From Kiritimatiellia bacterium (GTDB lineage Bacteria; Verrucomicrobiota; Kiritimatiellia; RFP12; UBA1067): DNA of 44,308 nucleotides. Numbering within the stretch: position 1 is the first letter of the stretch; each line of letters starts with the position of its first letter. The position numbers were made by a program, and so were the translations under genes. The stretch lies in assembly GCA_017450695.1 (NCBI GenBank), contig JAFSTA010000199.1, positions 1-44,308 on the forward strand, in the 5' to 3' direction. Below the pieces are notes generated by a model. It ran no database searches. It was not told the origin of the DNA and saw only the letters and a program-made list of their open reading frames with translations. Below, in pieces: positions 25,338 through 36,300 of the stretch.

Positions 25338-27536
25338 TTACCACGTGATCGATTTGCCGGAGGCGTCAACCATGCCGAGATCGATCTCACGGACTTCCTT
25401 CCCGCCATGAACCCTCACCCGCATACGACGCTTCTCCGGCATTCCTTTGAATGATCCCTTACGTGCGCCCACCGTGAACTTCGCGCCTGTGCCCGTCCTT
25501 TCGAGCGTGAGCGGCGTGAGCGCAAATTCACCCGTGCGGTACTTCAGCGAGATTCCGTCGTCCTCATACAGCTCGGCCTTGCCGTCCGCGCTCGGCCACG
25601 CCTCGAACACGACCTCCTCGTTCCATCCCTTCTCGATGTACTGCTTCAGCGGCCAAGTGGGAATGATCGCGCCAGCCTTCACGTAGAGCGCACCGCCCCA
25701 CTCCGGCGTCACCTCGATCGGCTTTTTGCAGGGGCCCTCCACCACAGCGTCCGTGCGCCATTCGTGCCAACGTCCGGGCGGAACCGTCACTTCCTTCGCG
25801 AACACGCCCACCAGCAGGTTGTCGCCCAGATAGTATGTGCTCGTGCAGTTGTCATACTCCCGCACATCGGGATGGACGAGCGGCAACGCGCGAACCATCG
25901 GCCACCCCGTGCGGGATGCGTTCGCCGCCGTACCGTACAGATACGGGACCAGGCGGTAACGGAGGTTGACATACGAACGGAAGACCGCGACCTTTTCCTT
26001 CGGGTTCACCCACGGAATGTCCCAGTAATCCCAGTTGTTTTGCTGCGCCCAAGGCGCGAGGAAACCGAAATGGATGCCCCGGACTGCGGAAGTTCCCGGT
26101 TCATCGCGAACCGTCATGTCGCAGCTTTGGTTGGAGTGCCCGCTCATGCCGAGATTCAGCACGGAGATCAGCGGACGGACTCCGCCTCCCGTGTCGCCCG
26201 CCCAGGTGGCGACATACTGCTGCACCCCCGCGTAACCGCCCGCCGAGTTCACCATCGCGCGACGCCCGGTGTAGTCCTCGTACCCCCGCGCCATCTGTTT
26301 CGCGTAGATCAACGGATAGAGGTTGTGCGCCTCGTCGTCCTTCATCCCGTTCGACCACTTGCGGTTCGGGACGCCGTTCCAGTCGGTCACCTGATATGCC
26401 CCGTCGAGCTTGAACGCCTGCGCACCCTGGTCCACGAACTGCCGCAGATGCTCGAACCACGGACGCGATCCCTCGGGATGACGGTAGGGTTCCGGATCGC
26501 CCGCATACCCGCCCGGAACGAGGGCCTTCGGCTGCTTCGCGGGAACCGCGTTCTCTTTCTTCGCCCCCTCGATATGTTCGTCATGCCAGGTGTCGGAATT
26601 GCTTCCCGCGACAGCCTCTCCCTTCTTTCCGGCGTCTTTCCCGGCAATCAGCTCCTCCTCATACCGGAAGAGATCATAATTGCAGCAGAGCCAGAGACTC
26701 AGTTTCATGCCGACGCGCCGCATCGCACTGGTGAAGGTGAGCGAACCTTTCGGAGCCCAGTACGGGAAATAGAAACGGCGCGAGTCCCAACGCTTGCGCG
26801 TGGTGGCGTCGTAAAAGGTCTCCATCCATCCCGGTTCCAACCCGATCACGTCGCACGGGATCTCATGGTCACGGAATCCCATCGTCTCGTCGATAAGCGC
26901 GAACTGGTCGATCCACTGGTTCGCGACAAAGGTGAAACCGAAGTTCCACACGGGAAGCAAGGCGGGACGCCCGGTAAGGCGCGTGTACGTGTCGAGCATC
27001 GCACGGTGATCCGCGCCGGTGAAGAAATAAAAGTCAGCCTCGCCTTCCTTCGCCGTGCAAACAATCGCGTTCGGATCGGCCTTGCCGACATCAATCGTGT
27101 GGCGCCAGGAGGAGTTGATGAGAAATCCCCATCCCTCGGTCGTAAACGCGACAGGCATCGGGATGTAGCTGTAGATGTTTTTGACATACACCTCGTAAGT
27201 GCCCGGACGACGCTGAATGTTGTCGCGAGAGACATCCCCCAGCCCGTACACGCGCGTCTCCTTCTGAAGCGGGAAGCGGATTTCAAACCCCGTGCCCGCG
27301 TGTTTCACCTCCGGCTTCACTTTCAAACCGTCGAGCGACGCGGAGGTCGCCAACGCTGGAAGGTTGGCAAAGACACCGTACCGGTTCATGCCGGATTCCG
27401 GCCACTGCGCGGCGCCATCTCTCTTCAGGCGCACGCGCCAGAGATCCGCGCCGAGTTTTTCGACCTTCAGTTCCGCCGCGCAGAGAACCCCCGAAAGACC
27501 GACAGTTACCGCCATTGCGATCACGTTGATGTTCAT
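25338..27536 (-). CDS. Secreted glycoside hydrolase family 31 (alpha-glucosidase/xylosidase type)
   Basis: A 732-residue GH31 enzyme with a signal peptide (1-20). An N-terminal galactose-mutarotase-like beta domain spans about 21-185, followed by a (beta/alpha)8 barrel from PVWNFGFTF (about 195). The nucleophile candidate is Asp378 in AFKLDGA and the acid/base candidate is Asp448 in TWAGDTGGG, followed by a C-terminal beta domain with DGISLKYRTGEF. The strings GLEPGWME and PLISVLNLGMSGHS are characteristic. GH31 members act on alpha-glucosides, alpha-xylosides, sulfoquinovosides or alpha-galactosides; specificity is not resolved. AAGGAG precedes the ATG by 10 bases. It likely works with the GH92 enzyme next to it in glycan breakdown. 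Confidence 0.93.
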   Translation of the reverse strand: MNINVIAMAVTVGLSGVLCAAELKVEKLGADLWRVRLKRDGAAQWPESGMNRYGVFANLPALATSASLDGLKVKPEVKHAGTGFEIRFPLQKETRVYGLGDVSRDNIQRRPGTYEVYVKNIYSYIPMPVAFTTEGWGFLINSSWRHTIDVGKADPNAIVCTAKEGEADFYFFTGADHRAMLDTYTRLTGRPALLPVWNFGFTFVANQWIDQFALIDETMGFRDHEIPCDVIGLEPGWMETFYDATTRKRWDSRRFYFPYWAPKGSLTFTSAMRRVGMKLSLWLCCNYDLFRYEEELIAGKDAGKKGEAVAGSNSDTWHDEHIEGAKKENAVPAKQPKALVPGGYAGDPEPYRHPEGSRPWFEHLRQFVDQGAQAFKLDGAYQVTDWNGVPNRKWSNGMKDDEAHNLYPLIYAKQMARGYEDYTGRRAMVNSAGGYAGVQQYVATWAGDTGGGVRPLISVLNLGMSGHSNQSCDMTVRDEPGTSAVRGIHFGFLAPWAQQNNWDYWDIPWVNPKEKVAVFRSYVNLRYRLVPYLYGTAANASRTGWPMVRALPLVHPDVREYDNCTSTYYLGDNLLVGVFAKEVTVPPGRWHEWRTDAVVEGPCKKPIEVTPEWGGALYVKAGAIIPTWPLKQYIEKGWNEEVVFEAWPSADGKAELYEDDGISLKYRTGEFALTPLTLERTGTGAKFTVGARKGSFKGMPEKRRMRVRVHGGKEVREIDLGMVDASGKSITW

Positions 27537-27694
27537 GCTTTACGAACTCCTTCCCGATTCCGAAACCATTCCCGGTGTCCAACCCAAGGAAAGGCAAACC
27601 ACCGCTGATACGTTTTTTATTTTATCAGAAGAAAGCAGCCAAGACAAGGAAGACTTCGGATGGTTCGTTTTTGGGAAACCAGTCGGGTTTTGCC

Positions 27695-27748
27695 TCGCGC
27701 TGCCCCAGCGCGAAAACCGCCAGCAACGCACGGCAAGCCGTGCGTTGC
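27695..27748. repeat. Pair of strong hairpins between GH92 and GH31 genes
   Basis: Hairpin 1 is TCGCGCTG-CCC-CAGCGCGA (27695-27713, 8-bp stem). Hairpin 2 has 12-bp perfect arms, GCAACGCACGGC and its complement, around an AA loop (27723-27748). They could terminate transcription from GH92, although a U-run is short (TTTT after the second hairpin on the minus strand). Confidence 0.6.
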
Positions 27749-27803
27749 CCCCCTACCATTCCTTGGTTATACGATTCTCACGGAGACTTGGGACTCCCCC
27801 TTT

Positions 27804-30068
27804 TCATTCCGAGACCGAATACGGTCGGTCTGAAGCGGCGGTGCCGCGTGTGCGATTCGGCGCACTCCCCATCTTCCATTCGATGCGACCGCCTTTGCGG
27901 AGTTCATCCGCTTGAAGGTAGTTGCGCGTGTATTCACGCCCATTGACAAGCATCGACTGGATATAGCGGTTGGCATCCGAGTTGCCGACAGAAGTGAGGC
28001 GCAATTCTTTACTTCCCGGCAGCGTAACGATCACGGACGGGAAGAGCGGCGACCCCAACACATACTCCCCGCTCCCCGGGCAAACCGGATAGAAACCAAG
28101 CGCAGACCAGACATACCACGCGGAAGTCTGCCCGTTATCCTCGTCGCCGCAATACCCGTCGGGCGTCGGTGTGTACAGGCGGTTCATTACCTCCCGCGTC
28201 CAATACTGGGACTTCCACGGTTCATTCGTCCAGGCGTAGAGATAGATCATGTGCTGGATCGGCTGATTCCCGTGCGCATACTGTCCGAAATTCATGATCT
28301 GCATTTCGCGAATTTCGTGGATGACGAACCGGTAGTAACTCTCATCGAAACGCGGTGGCAGCTGGAAGATCGAATCCAGTCGCTTGGTGAACGCGGTCTC
28401 GCCGTTCATCAGCCCGATCAACCCTTGAATGTCGTGAAAAACGCTCCACGTATAATGCAGACTGTTCCCCTCGGTGAAATCACCACCCCATTTGAAGGGG
28501 TTGAATTGGGGATCGAACGTACCGTCCTGATTCCGTCCGCACATCACCCCGGCGTCTGCGGAAAACAGATTGCGGTAGTTTTGGCACCGAGCGGCGAATT
28601 TACCGATCTCCTCTTTCGGACGGCCGAGCGCTTTTGCCAAGCGCCAAATGCACCAGTCGTCATACGCATATTCCAGCGTTCGCGCCGCACTCTCGTTGAT
28701 CCCGATGTCACGCGGAACATAACCTTTCGCCAGATACTCCGCCGCGCCGCACCGTCCCACGGACGAAATCGAGGGGTGCGCGTTCTCCGCGCCATGCACC
28801 AGTCCCTCGTAGAGTTTGCCGATGTCGTATCCTTCGCGAACCCCGTTCAGCCAGGCATCCGCCACCACTGCGGCGGAATTGTTCCCCACCATGCAGTTCC
28901 GGTGTCCGGGACTCGCCCATTCCGGCAACCAGCCGCTTTCCCGGTAACAGTTTTCCAGTCCCGCCATCATCTGCGCACTCCGTTCCGGGTAAACGAAATT
29001 CAGCAGCGGGAATAGCGCGCGGAAAGTATCCCAGAAACCGGTGTCGGTGTAGTAGTATCCGGGTTTGACAGAACCGTCATGCGGACTGTAATGGATCACC
29101 TTCCCGGACGCATCCACCTCGAAGAAGATGCGGGGGAAGAGCAAGGAACGGTACAGGCAGGTGTAAAACACGCGCCGCTGGTCTTCCGTTCCGCCGCCGA
29201 CCGCAATCCGCCCCAAGACCGCGTTCCATGCCGCACGCCCCTTTTCGCAGAGGACATCGAAGGAATCCTGTCCGAGCTCCTGCAAGTTGCGTTCCGCCTG
29301 TTCCTGACTGATGAAGGACGAGGCGACGCGCACCTGCACCTGATTCCCGCGAGCGCAAGGCTTGAATTTCACGATACACCCGACATGCTGATCCTGAAGT
29401 TCAGAAACCCCTTCCCGGATCTGGTCGTTCGACCAGATTTCTGTCGAAACGAACGGATGGTCGAACTCCAGCACAAAGTAATTGCGGAAATTTTTCGCCA
29501 CGCCGCCCGAATTTCGCGTACTCCATCCGATGATTTGGTTCGCTTCGGGAATCACGCGGATAAAGGATCCTTTTTCGAAGGCATCGACTACGAAATACGG
29601 CGCGTCCGTTTGCGGATAGGTGACGCGAAACAGGGCGGCACGTTCCGTAGGCGTCACCTCCACCGTCGTGTCCCAATCCGCCAGATAGACGCGATACTGA
29701 TGCGGCGCGGCCAGTTCCGCCTTGTGGGAGAAGAAGCTGGCACGGTCCTTCTGCGTAAAGGCGGGCTTGCCGGTCACGGGCATGACGGAAAACTGGCCGT
29801 AATCGTTGATCCACGGGCTCGGCTGATGCGTCTGCTTGATCCCCCTGATCTTTCGCGCCCCGTAGGTGTACGCCCATCCGTTCCCGTTCTCCCCCGTCTG
29901 AGGTGTCCAGGTGTTCATTCCCCACGGACGTGCAATCGCGGGATAGAGATTCCCCGCCGACAGTTCATGCGAACTGTCCGTACCCATCAATGGCAACACA
30001 TGCGAAACAAAGTCATCCGCACAGGCCATCCCAGCCATCAGGCAAAACACACAAACCAAAACTTTCAT
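27804..30068 (-). CDS. Secreted glycoside hydrolase family 92 (alpha-mannosidase)
   Basis: A 754-residue GH92 enzyme with a signal peptide (MKVLVCVFCLMAGMACA-DD). GH92 members are Ca2+-dependent exo-alpha-mannosidases that act on N-glycan or yeast-mannan-like glycans. Visible family strings are LPLMGTDSSHELSAGNLYPAI, NGWAYTYGA, DTGFWDTFRALFPLL, GNNSAAVVADAW, and the C-terminal GYCGDEDNGQTSAWYVWSAL, then GFYPVCPGSGEYVLGSP. The ATG at 30068, preceded by AAGGAA, gives the signal peptide; the longer open frame upstream does not. It is followed by the GH31 gene on the same strand with hairpins between. Specificity for a particular mannosidic linkage is not readable. Confidence 0.95.
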   Translation of the reverse strand: MKVLVCVFCLMAGMACADDFVSHVLPLMGTDSSHELSAGNLYPAIARPWGMNTWTPQTGENGNGWAYTYGARKIRGIKQTHQPSPWINDYGQFSVMPVTGKPAFTQKDRASFFSHKAELAAPHQYRVYLADWDTTVEVTPTERAALFRVTYPQTDAPYFVVDAFEKGSFIRVIPEANQIIGWSTRNSGGVAKNFRNYFVLEFDHPFVSTEIWSNDQIREGVSELQDQHVGCIVKFKPCARGNQVQVRVASSFISQEQAERNLQELGQDSFDVLCEKGRAAWNAVLGRIAVGGGTEDQRRVFYTCLYRSLLFPRIFFEVDASGKVIHYSPHDGSVKPGYYYTDTGFWDTFRALFPLLNFVYPERSAQMMAGLENCYRESGWLPEWASPGHRNCMVGNNSAAVVADAWLNGVREGYDIGKLYEGLVHGAENAHPSISSVGRCGAAEYLAKGYVPRDIGINESAARTLEYAYDDWCIWRLAKALGRPKEEIGKFAARCQNYRNLFSADAGVMCGRNQDGTFDPQFNPFKWGGDFTEGNSLHYTWSVFHDIQGLIGLMNGETAFTKRLDSIFQLPPRFDESYYRFVIHEIREMQIMNFGQYAHGNQPIQHMIYLYAWTNEPWKSQYWTREVMNRLYTPTPDGYCGDEDNGQTSAWYVWSALGFYPVCPGSGEYVLGSPLFPSVIVTLPGSKELRLTSVGNSDANRYIQSMLVNGREYTRNYLQADELRKGGRIEWKMGSAPNRTRGTAASDRPYSVSE

Positions 30069-30123
30069 ACCACCAATTCCTTTCCGAACAACTGAACCAG
30101 TTACACACAGGATGCCCATCGGG

Positions 30124-30342
30124 GAAGCGGCACTCCTGCCGCTTCACGCCGCATACTCGTTCCGCCTTACGCAGAGGCTTTGCCACCGTGGCATAAGTGC
30201 CGCCCCTCGCCTAACGCCGCTCCGCAGCCAAACCAACTTAGGGGCGCCAGCCCCATTTAGGCCGCAGGGCCACTTAGGCGGCGTCAGCCGCCACTTATCC
30301 TCTCCCCGTCTCTCCGCTTCTCAGCTGGCGGCGTTAGCCGCC
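30124..30342. repeat. Cluster of tandem mini-hairpins
   Basis: GAAGCGGCA-CTCC-TGCCGCTTC lies at 30124-30145. Three hairpins follow in a row: GGGGC-GCCA-GCCCC (30241-30254), GGCC-GCAG-GGCC (30260-30271) and GGCGGC-GTCA-GCCGCC (30277-30292). They are separated by ATTTA and ACTTA and flanked by ACTTA. The related GGCGGC-GTTA-GCCGCC is at 30327-30342, just before the giant gene's stop codon. It lies in a 275-bp gap with no gene. Confidence 0.7.
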
Positions 30343-30343
30343 C

Positions 30344-33300
30344 CTACTGAACCAACAATGAAACACTCCCCTTTCCTTTCAGCACGGCGGTACCGAAGCC
30401 GACGCCGCCGGTGACCGCGCCGAAGACGCTGAACTTGTTCTTCACGAGCTTGCCGCCCTTCACGGCATACACGACGAACGATCCCTTGAACAGCCCCGTC
30501 TTCGCCGTGTAGGTCAGCTTCAGACCCGACACGTTCGCGCCAGCGACCGTCACCGTGCCGCCCTTGTACGCCACCTTCGCCGCCTTGCCCGCGTCCCACT
30601 TCGTCCCGCTCACCTTCAGCGGGATGTCGAAGGGCGTCTGCGCAACCGCGCCCGGCACAAGACCGGACAACTTCACGTCGTCCAGCTCGACCGTCCGCGT
30701 CCCGGCAGCGACGTTCCCCTTCGCGCCGATGCCCTGTACCTCCCACGCCATCGTGAACGCGGGCTTCACCGTGTTCTTCCACGGGGTCAGCGCCGTCACG
30801 TCCACCAGCTGGCGCGAGTTCCTGTCGAACCACGCGACGAACCCGAACTTGCTCTTCTTTGCGTAGATCACCGGGACGCAGCAGTAGGCATCGCCGACGG
30901 TCATCATGCCGGCAGCGGTCACCTTCGTGCCGTCCGCCAGAACGCCCGAAACCTTCGCCTTGCCCTTCGCCGCCATCGTGACCGCCAGCGTCGAGTAGCC
31001 GCCCTGCGCGAATGCGTCCGCGTTCTCCGGTCCAAGCGCAAGAACGTAACTCTTGCCGCTGAACTTCGACAACACGGAGAGCGCGGCGGCATCCTTCGCC
31101 TTCGCCGCGTCCGCGCCGCCCTCCAGCGTTCCGACCTTCGCAACCGTCCCGCCGACCGCGTTCGCGCCGAGCGTCAGTCCCGCCAGACCGCCGCCGCCCG
31201 CGCCCGTGACGAGGTTCACGGTACCAGTGACCTTCGTCTTCTTGCCCGTGCTGAGCGGGACGAACGTCAGCGTCGCGGCGGAGGTCGTCTTACCCTTCGC
31301 AGGCTTCTTCACAGCCAGAGAGAACGTCCCGGCGATCACCCCATCGCCGTCCAGCGCGTATCCGTTGTAGGTGCATCCCTTGTACGCGGACGACAACCCG
31401 CCGTACACGGGGGCGTCATGCAGCGCATACTCCGGCGCGATCGCGATCCAGTAGGCGTACAGCCCCGTCAGACCGGCGGGCACGATGCTGGTCGCCGTCA
31501 CCCGTTGCCCCGTCCCATCCGGTCCGGTAAACCAACCGCCAAAGACAACCCCGTCCCGTGGCTTTGGTGTAGGCAGCACCCCAAACGGTTGCCCGACGAT
31601 CAGCGTCAGGTTGGTGGTCACACCGTTCACATTTATCTTCACCTGCGCCATCGCCGCCACCGTGTTCCACCACGCCGGATCGGTCTCTATCGGGTCGTTG
31701 TAGTGGTCGAATATGATTGTGGCGGAGTTGGTGATGATGGTATTTGCTGGGGCGTCGTCGCGCACTTTGATCCTGTATCGGACGTAGCCCTCGCCGCAAT
31801 GCGTGTCGTTGTTGGGAGGAAGGAAGCCGCCTGTCATGTCGGTTGGCCATCCCTCGCTGTCGCCGTTCGGGTCGATGATCCGCAGATACCACTGGGCAAC
31901 GCCGGTTTCTTCATCGACCGCAAACTCCGTCTTGACGCTCGTGTTCGTGCCTTCCAATTGCTTTTCGCTCCAGCCCTCGTGCAGACCGCTCAATCCGTTA
32001 TCGACGTTGTTGTTGTAGCCAACATCGAGCATTGTGAGCGACGACCAGTCGAGCGCGTCGGAGAGCGGGTTGAACACCTCCACGCACGCGGCGGCGGCAT
32101 CGGCGTCGGACTTGTTCTCGAAGAAGATGGTGTAGGTCAGCTCTTGTCCGGACTTCACCAGCCGCGCCTCGCCAACGCCCTCGTCCCCTTCCACCGCGTT
32201 CGGGTCGCACGACTTCGGCTCTTTGGAGCTGTCGTCGTCCTCGTCCTCGCCGTCATCGTGCTCCGGGTCGTAGCGCACGTCGAGAACGCACGTCGTCACG
32301 TCGTCCTCCTCGCCGCTCGACGCGACCGTCAACTGCACCGTGTACTGTTCCCCTTCGCAGACGAGATTTCCATCCGCATCAGTCGTCGTCGGCAGTTGCC
32401 CGTGAACCGTCACCCACGGGAAGTCAAGCTGCTGGTAGTCGTTGCCAGAACCGAAATCGGTCATGCGCATCGCGACCGTACCTTGCTTGCCAGCCGTATC
32501 AATTAGCTCGAAGCGATTGACGGTAATATCCTCCTCGTCGTCCGTCGTATAGGATTCCGAGGCGTCCAGATTGATCGACCACACGCCGTCAGAGTTCGCG
32601 TACACAGTCACGACCCCTCCCGGCTTCAGCGCATTCTCGCTCAACTGGTGCGTCGGCACAGCGACAAGTAGGCGGGCGGATTTGAGAGAGGCGGCCTTGC
32701 GCTTGGGCACCGACTTGGAGATGATGGCATGTACTCCACTTGGTTCAGCATTGACATTTTGCATGATGAAATTGTTTGTCCAATACAAATCATGCCTAGG
32801 CAATTGTGATAGACTTGAAAAACCGACAACGTTTCCAGCGGATAACACCATCAGAACCTTACGATATTCATATTCAGTATCACCCTCGTTCTCCTTCCAA
32901 GCAAGTGGTCTATCTGCGCCAAACAAATCCTCTGGAATATCAAGCTTAATACTCTCCTTCTGGGCATTTCCACATGGACGAGGATATTCACATACGACCT
33001 CTCCAATTTTCTTGTAAAATTTCGTAGGATCGCCACTTTGCGCCAATGTGTCAACAAGATTCGTAATATTCGAGAAGGATGTTGGCAAACCTTCATCTTC
33101 CAGTCCCTGTAAGTCAACAAGCCATGCCGTCACGGTACCGTGTTCTTTACAAAGAAGCGGATGCCATTCGCGAGTGTTGCTAAACAATTCACTGTAGTCA
33201 ACCGATAGGTTGTCCGCAAGGTTTATGATGGAAACCTTCAATTCCATACCCCCATCGATCTTGTCAGGTATCGTAGCGTCCACCTCCACATCGGCCGTAA

Positions 33301-36300
33301 TGTTCCATGCCTGTTTAAGCGCTCTTAACGACTTACCGTCAACTGAAACTGTCTGATCCGCTATCGCAGTCGAAAGATACCGCCAAGGGGTACGCCTCTG
33401 CCCCGCAAGTTCACGACAATCCAAAAACTCAAGAACATTATCGCGAATAAGTCCGGCAAAAACAGAATTTCCTGGCATGGTCATGTCATTACCCGCCAAT
33501 GAGTGCCAAGACCCCGGATAGCCAGTAAAATTGAAACCGAGGTTTCTGTATGCCAATGGTTGCTTGATTGTTTTGAGGAACCACTGGTGTGCCCAGGAAT
33601 GTCGATTTAGTTCCCCATTCTTGGACAATCCCCATAACTGCATTGCACCAAGATACCATTCGTGGAAGTCACCCTTCCGAATCAAGGCAAAATTGTAATG
33701 CCCGTACATTTCTCCAGTTTCCTCTAGCGACATATCGAACGACGACTTGTAAAATTCCACCTGTCCGCAAAGTAATCGAATAACTCGTATCCATTCACTT
33801 GGTGGCATTGTGTTAAACGTATGAACTCCGTTATCTGTCGTTGAGGTGTCCAATCCTATGAAACGATTGAATACCCCCGTACCATTCCAATAAGTCATTA
33901 TATTCGCTGCAACATGTGCACCATGACTGTGCCCAATCAACATTGTATTTGAAGGAACAATACCCATTTTCTCCAGATTCCTTTTCGCCTCGTTTACCGT
34001 CCTAGGAATATTTTGTGCCGAGCCTTTGAAATACTTGCTTGCAGTCCCTGGATTTACACCAAACATCACTCGTGCGCCATCTCCCCAGTTTACAGCAAGG
34101 ACATTACCCTTTCCCGACAATGCTTTTGCCGTCTCCACGATCCAATCTGTGGAAATGTTATTATCATTTCCGTGGCAAATAATGTAAGTGACCTGATTTG
34201 GATCTATCGCCTCACCTGTGCAAACCGAGTAGATATTATTCTCTTCTCTTACTGCCAGCGCCCATCTGCTACAAGCTGAACACCATTTCCAGACACTTCC
34301 ATCACGTGGATACTCTTTCCATGCATTTGAATTTTTAGTACACGTCAAGTAATGGGTACCACATCCGCCATCTCCCTTAGTTCCCTGTAATTTTATAGTC
34401 CCCCTCCCTGTGATATCTGAGGAACTCGTCCCTCCCGCCTCGGCGTTCTCTGCGGTCTCTGCGTGAGATTCATCCCCCGCATCCAACATTCCCGCCGCCT
34501 TGAGATACTGGTAGCGGCCAAAAGCCGACTTAAGCGTTTCGTAGTCCGTCGTCTGCGGCTCGACAGTGCCAAGCCATGTGCCGAGGTTCGTGTAGAACGC
34601 CGCGTATGTCGATCCGATCACCGTGCGCAATTTCGCCACGGTCGCATCGTCATCGGCGACATGATACAACACCCAATCATCATCATACAGCTCGCGAAGC
34701 GAGAACTTCGCCGATTTTGCCCCCTCTTGCGCCGCATGGTACGACCGCAGCTTCCACTTCACGTTTTCGGCGAGGATCGTTACGGGGATCGCAAGGCGTT
34801 GCGGTTCGCCGGGACGGAGCGTGCCAACGGGCGCTTCCGCCGAAAGGCCCATCACCTTCACGCTGTTGGTATAGACCGCGCCGTCGATTTTGAAGACCTG
34901 CCCTTGGGAAATCAACTCGAACACCGGCGCGGGCATGTCCGCGTTGCCCGTGTTCTCGTAGTCGATATAGACGGTGAGGGTGCGTCCGCGCCGTACGCTC
35001 GCCGGGGCGTCCAGCGTAGCCGTCAGCTTCGGCGCGGCGGGGATGTTCGCGACGGTGACGGCGGCGGGGAGCGTTGCGGTCGCGCCGTCCGCGCCAACCA
35101 TCTTCACGTCGTAGGTCGCGCCGGCGGTCAGGCGCGAGCAGTCGATCTGCGCCGTCATCCGTGTTGGCGAAACAACGCTCGACTGTAGAACGGGCGGCTC
35201 GCCCGTTCCGAACGCGCTGGCAGCGCGTTCTACTACCACCGTGCATCCTTCCGCGAAGTTAGCGCCGTCGATGACGAGGCCCGTCGTGCCCGTGTAGGGG
35301 AGCGTGGCGGGGCTGACGGACTGCACGGCGAGCGCGGCGGATTCGAGCGTCATGGAGAACGCCGCGCCGCTCGCGGAGGTCGTCTCGACGAGCAGATACG
35401 CCGTCGTCACGCCCGCCGGAATGCCGATCAAGCCGCCGTCCGCGCCCACCACGGCGCGGGCGGAGTAGCTGGACGCGCTTGGCATAAAGCCGCTGCCGAG
35501 ATAGACGACCGTGCCCGCCGGAGCGTTGATCCGCGCCACCATCGGCTCCGTGCCGTCCAGCGCGAACTTCGCGCTCGCGGGCATCCCCTTCTTTGACGTG
35601 CCGCTGAAGCCGTCCGCCGCCGCGCGGGCGGGGAGCGAAATCTCCACCGTTCCCGCGCTCGTCGCAATGTTGTTCGTGACGTTCGCACCCTCGTAGATGT
35701 CGCGCTCCACGTTGATGCCCACCTGGACGCGCCACGTGCCCTCCGCCTCAGGCGGCACGGTGAACAAGGCGGAGAACGTGTTCGTCGCGCCCACGGCGAG
35801 GGAAGCGGACTGAACGATGATGCCGAGGTCGAGCGAATACCCGCCATCCGCCGAAACGAGCGACACCTTGTCGCGCCACGAGCCGTCGATCGCCTGCTTG
35901 CCCACATTGGCGACGTCGTAGGAGATTGTAAGGGTGTCGCCAACGGTCGCAGCAAGCTGCGACCCTCCCGCAACGGGAGGGACGCAATTTATTGCGTCCG
36001 CCGCCAAGTCGTTCGCGCTCATTCCGCCCACAATCTCGTAAATGCCGATGTCGGGAGCGCCGTCGTCGCGCGGCTGTCCGTAGTAATCGTATTCCGGCGC
36101 GTTCGCGGCATCACCTGCGTTGACGCACGGCGACCCCTTCTGAATCCTGAAATCGCCATTCTCCGCATCAACAAACAGCGGATCGCCCCAGATGTTACCG
36201 TTGGAGCCGACAAGGCCGCATGACTGCGAGCCAATTTCTACAGGATTCCAGAATAGGCAGTTTGCCGTTGTGAAACGCGACGAAGGATCTCCGTAGGTGC

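Noticed and set aside
21285-27608. Very long plus-strand frames (593, 613 and 614 codons) across malic enzyme, beta-helix and GH31 genes
   Set aside because: They are antisense shadows of high-GC genes with strong family identity on the minus strand; their translations have no family features.
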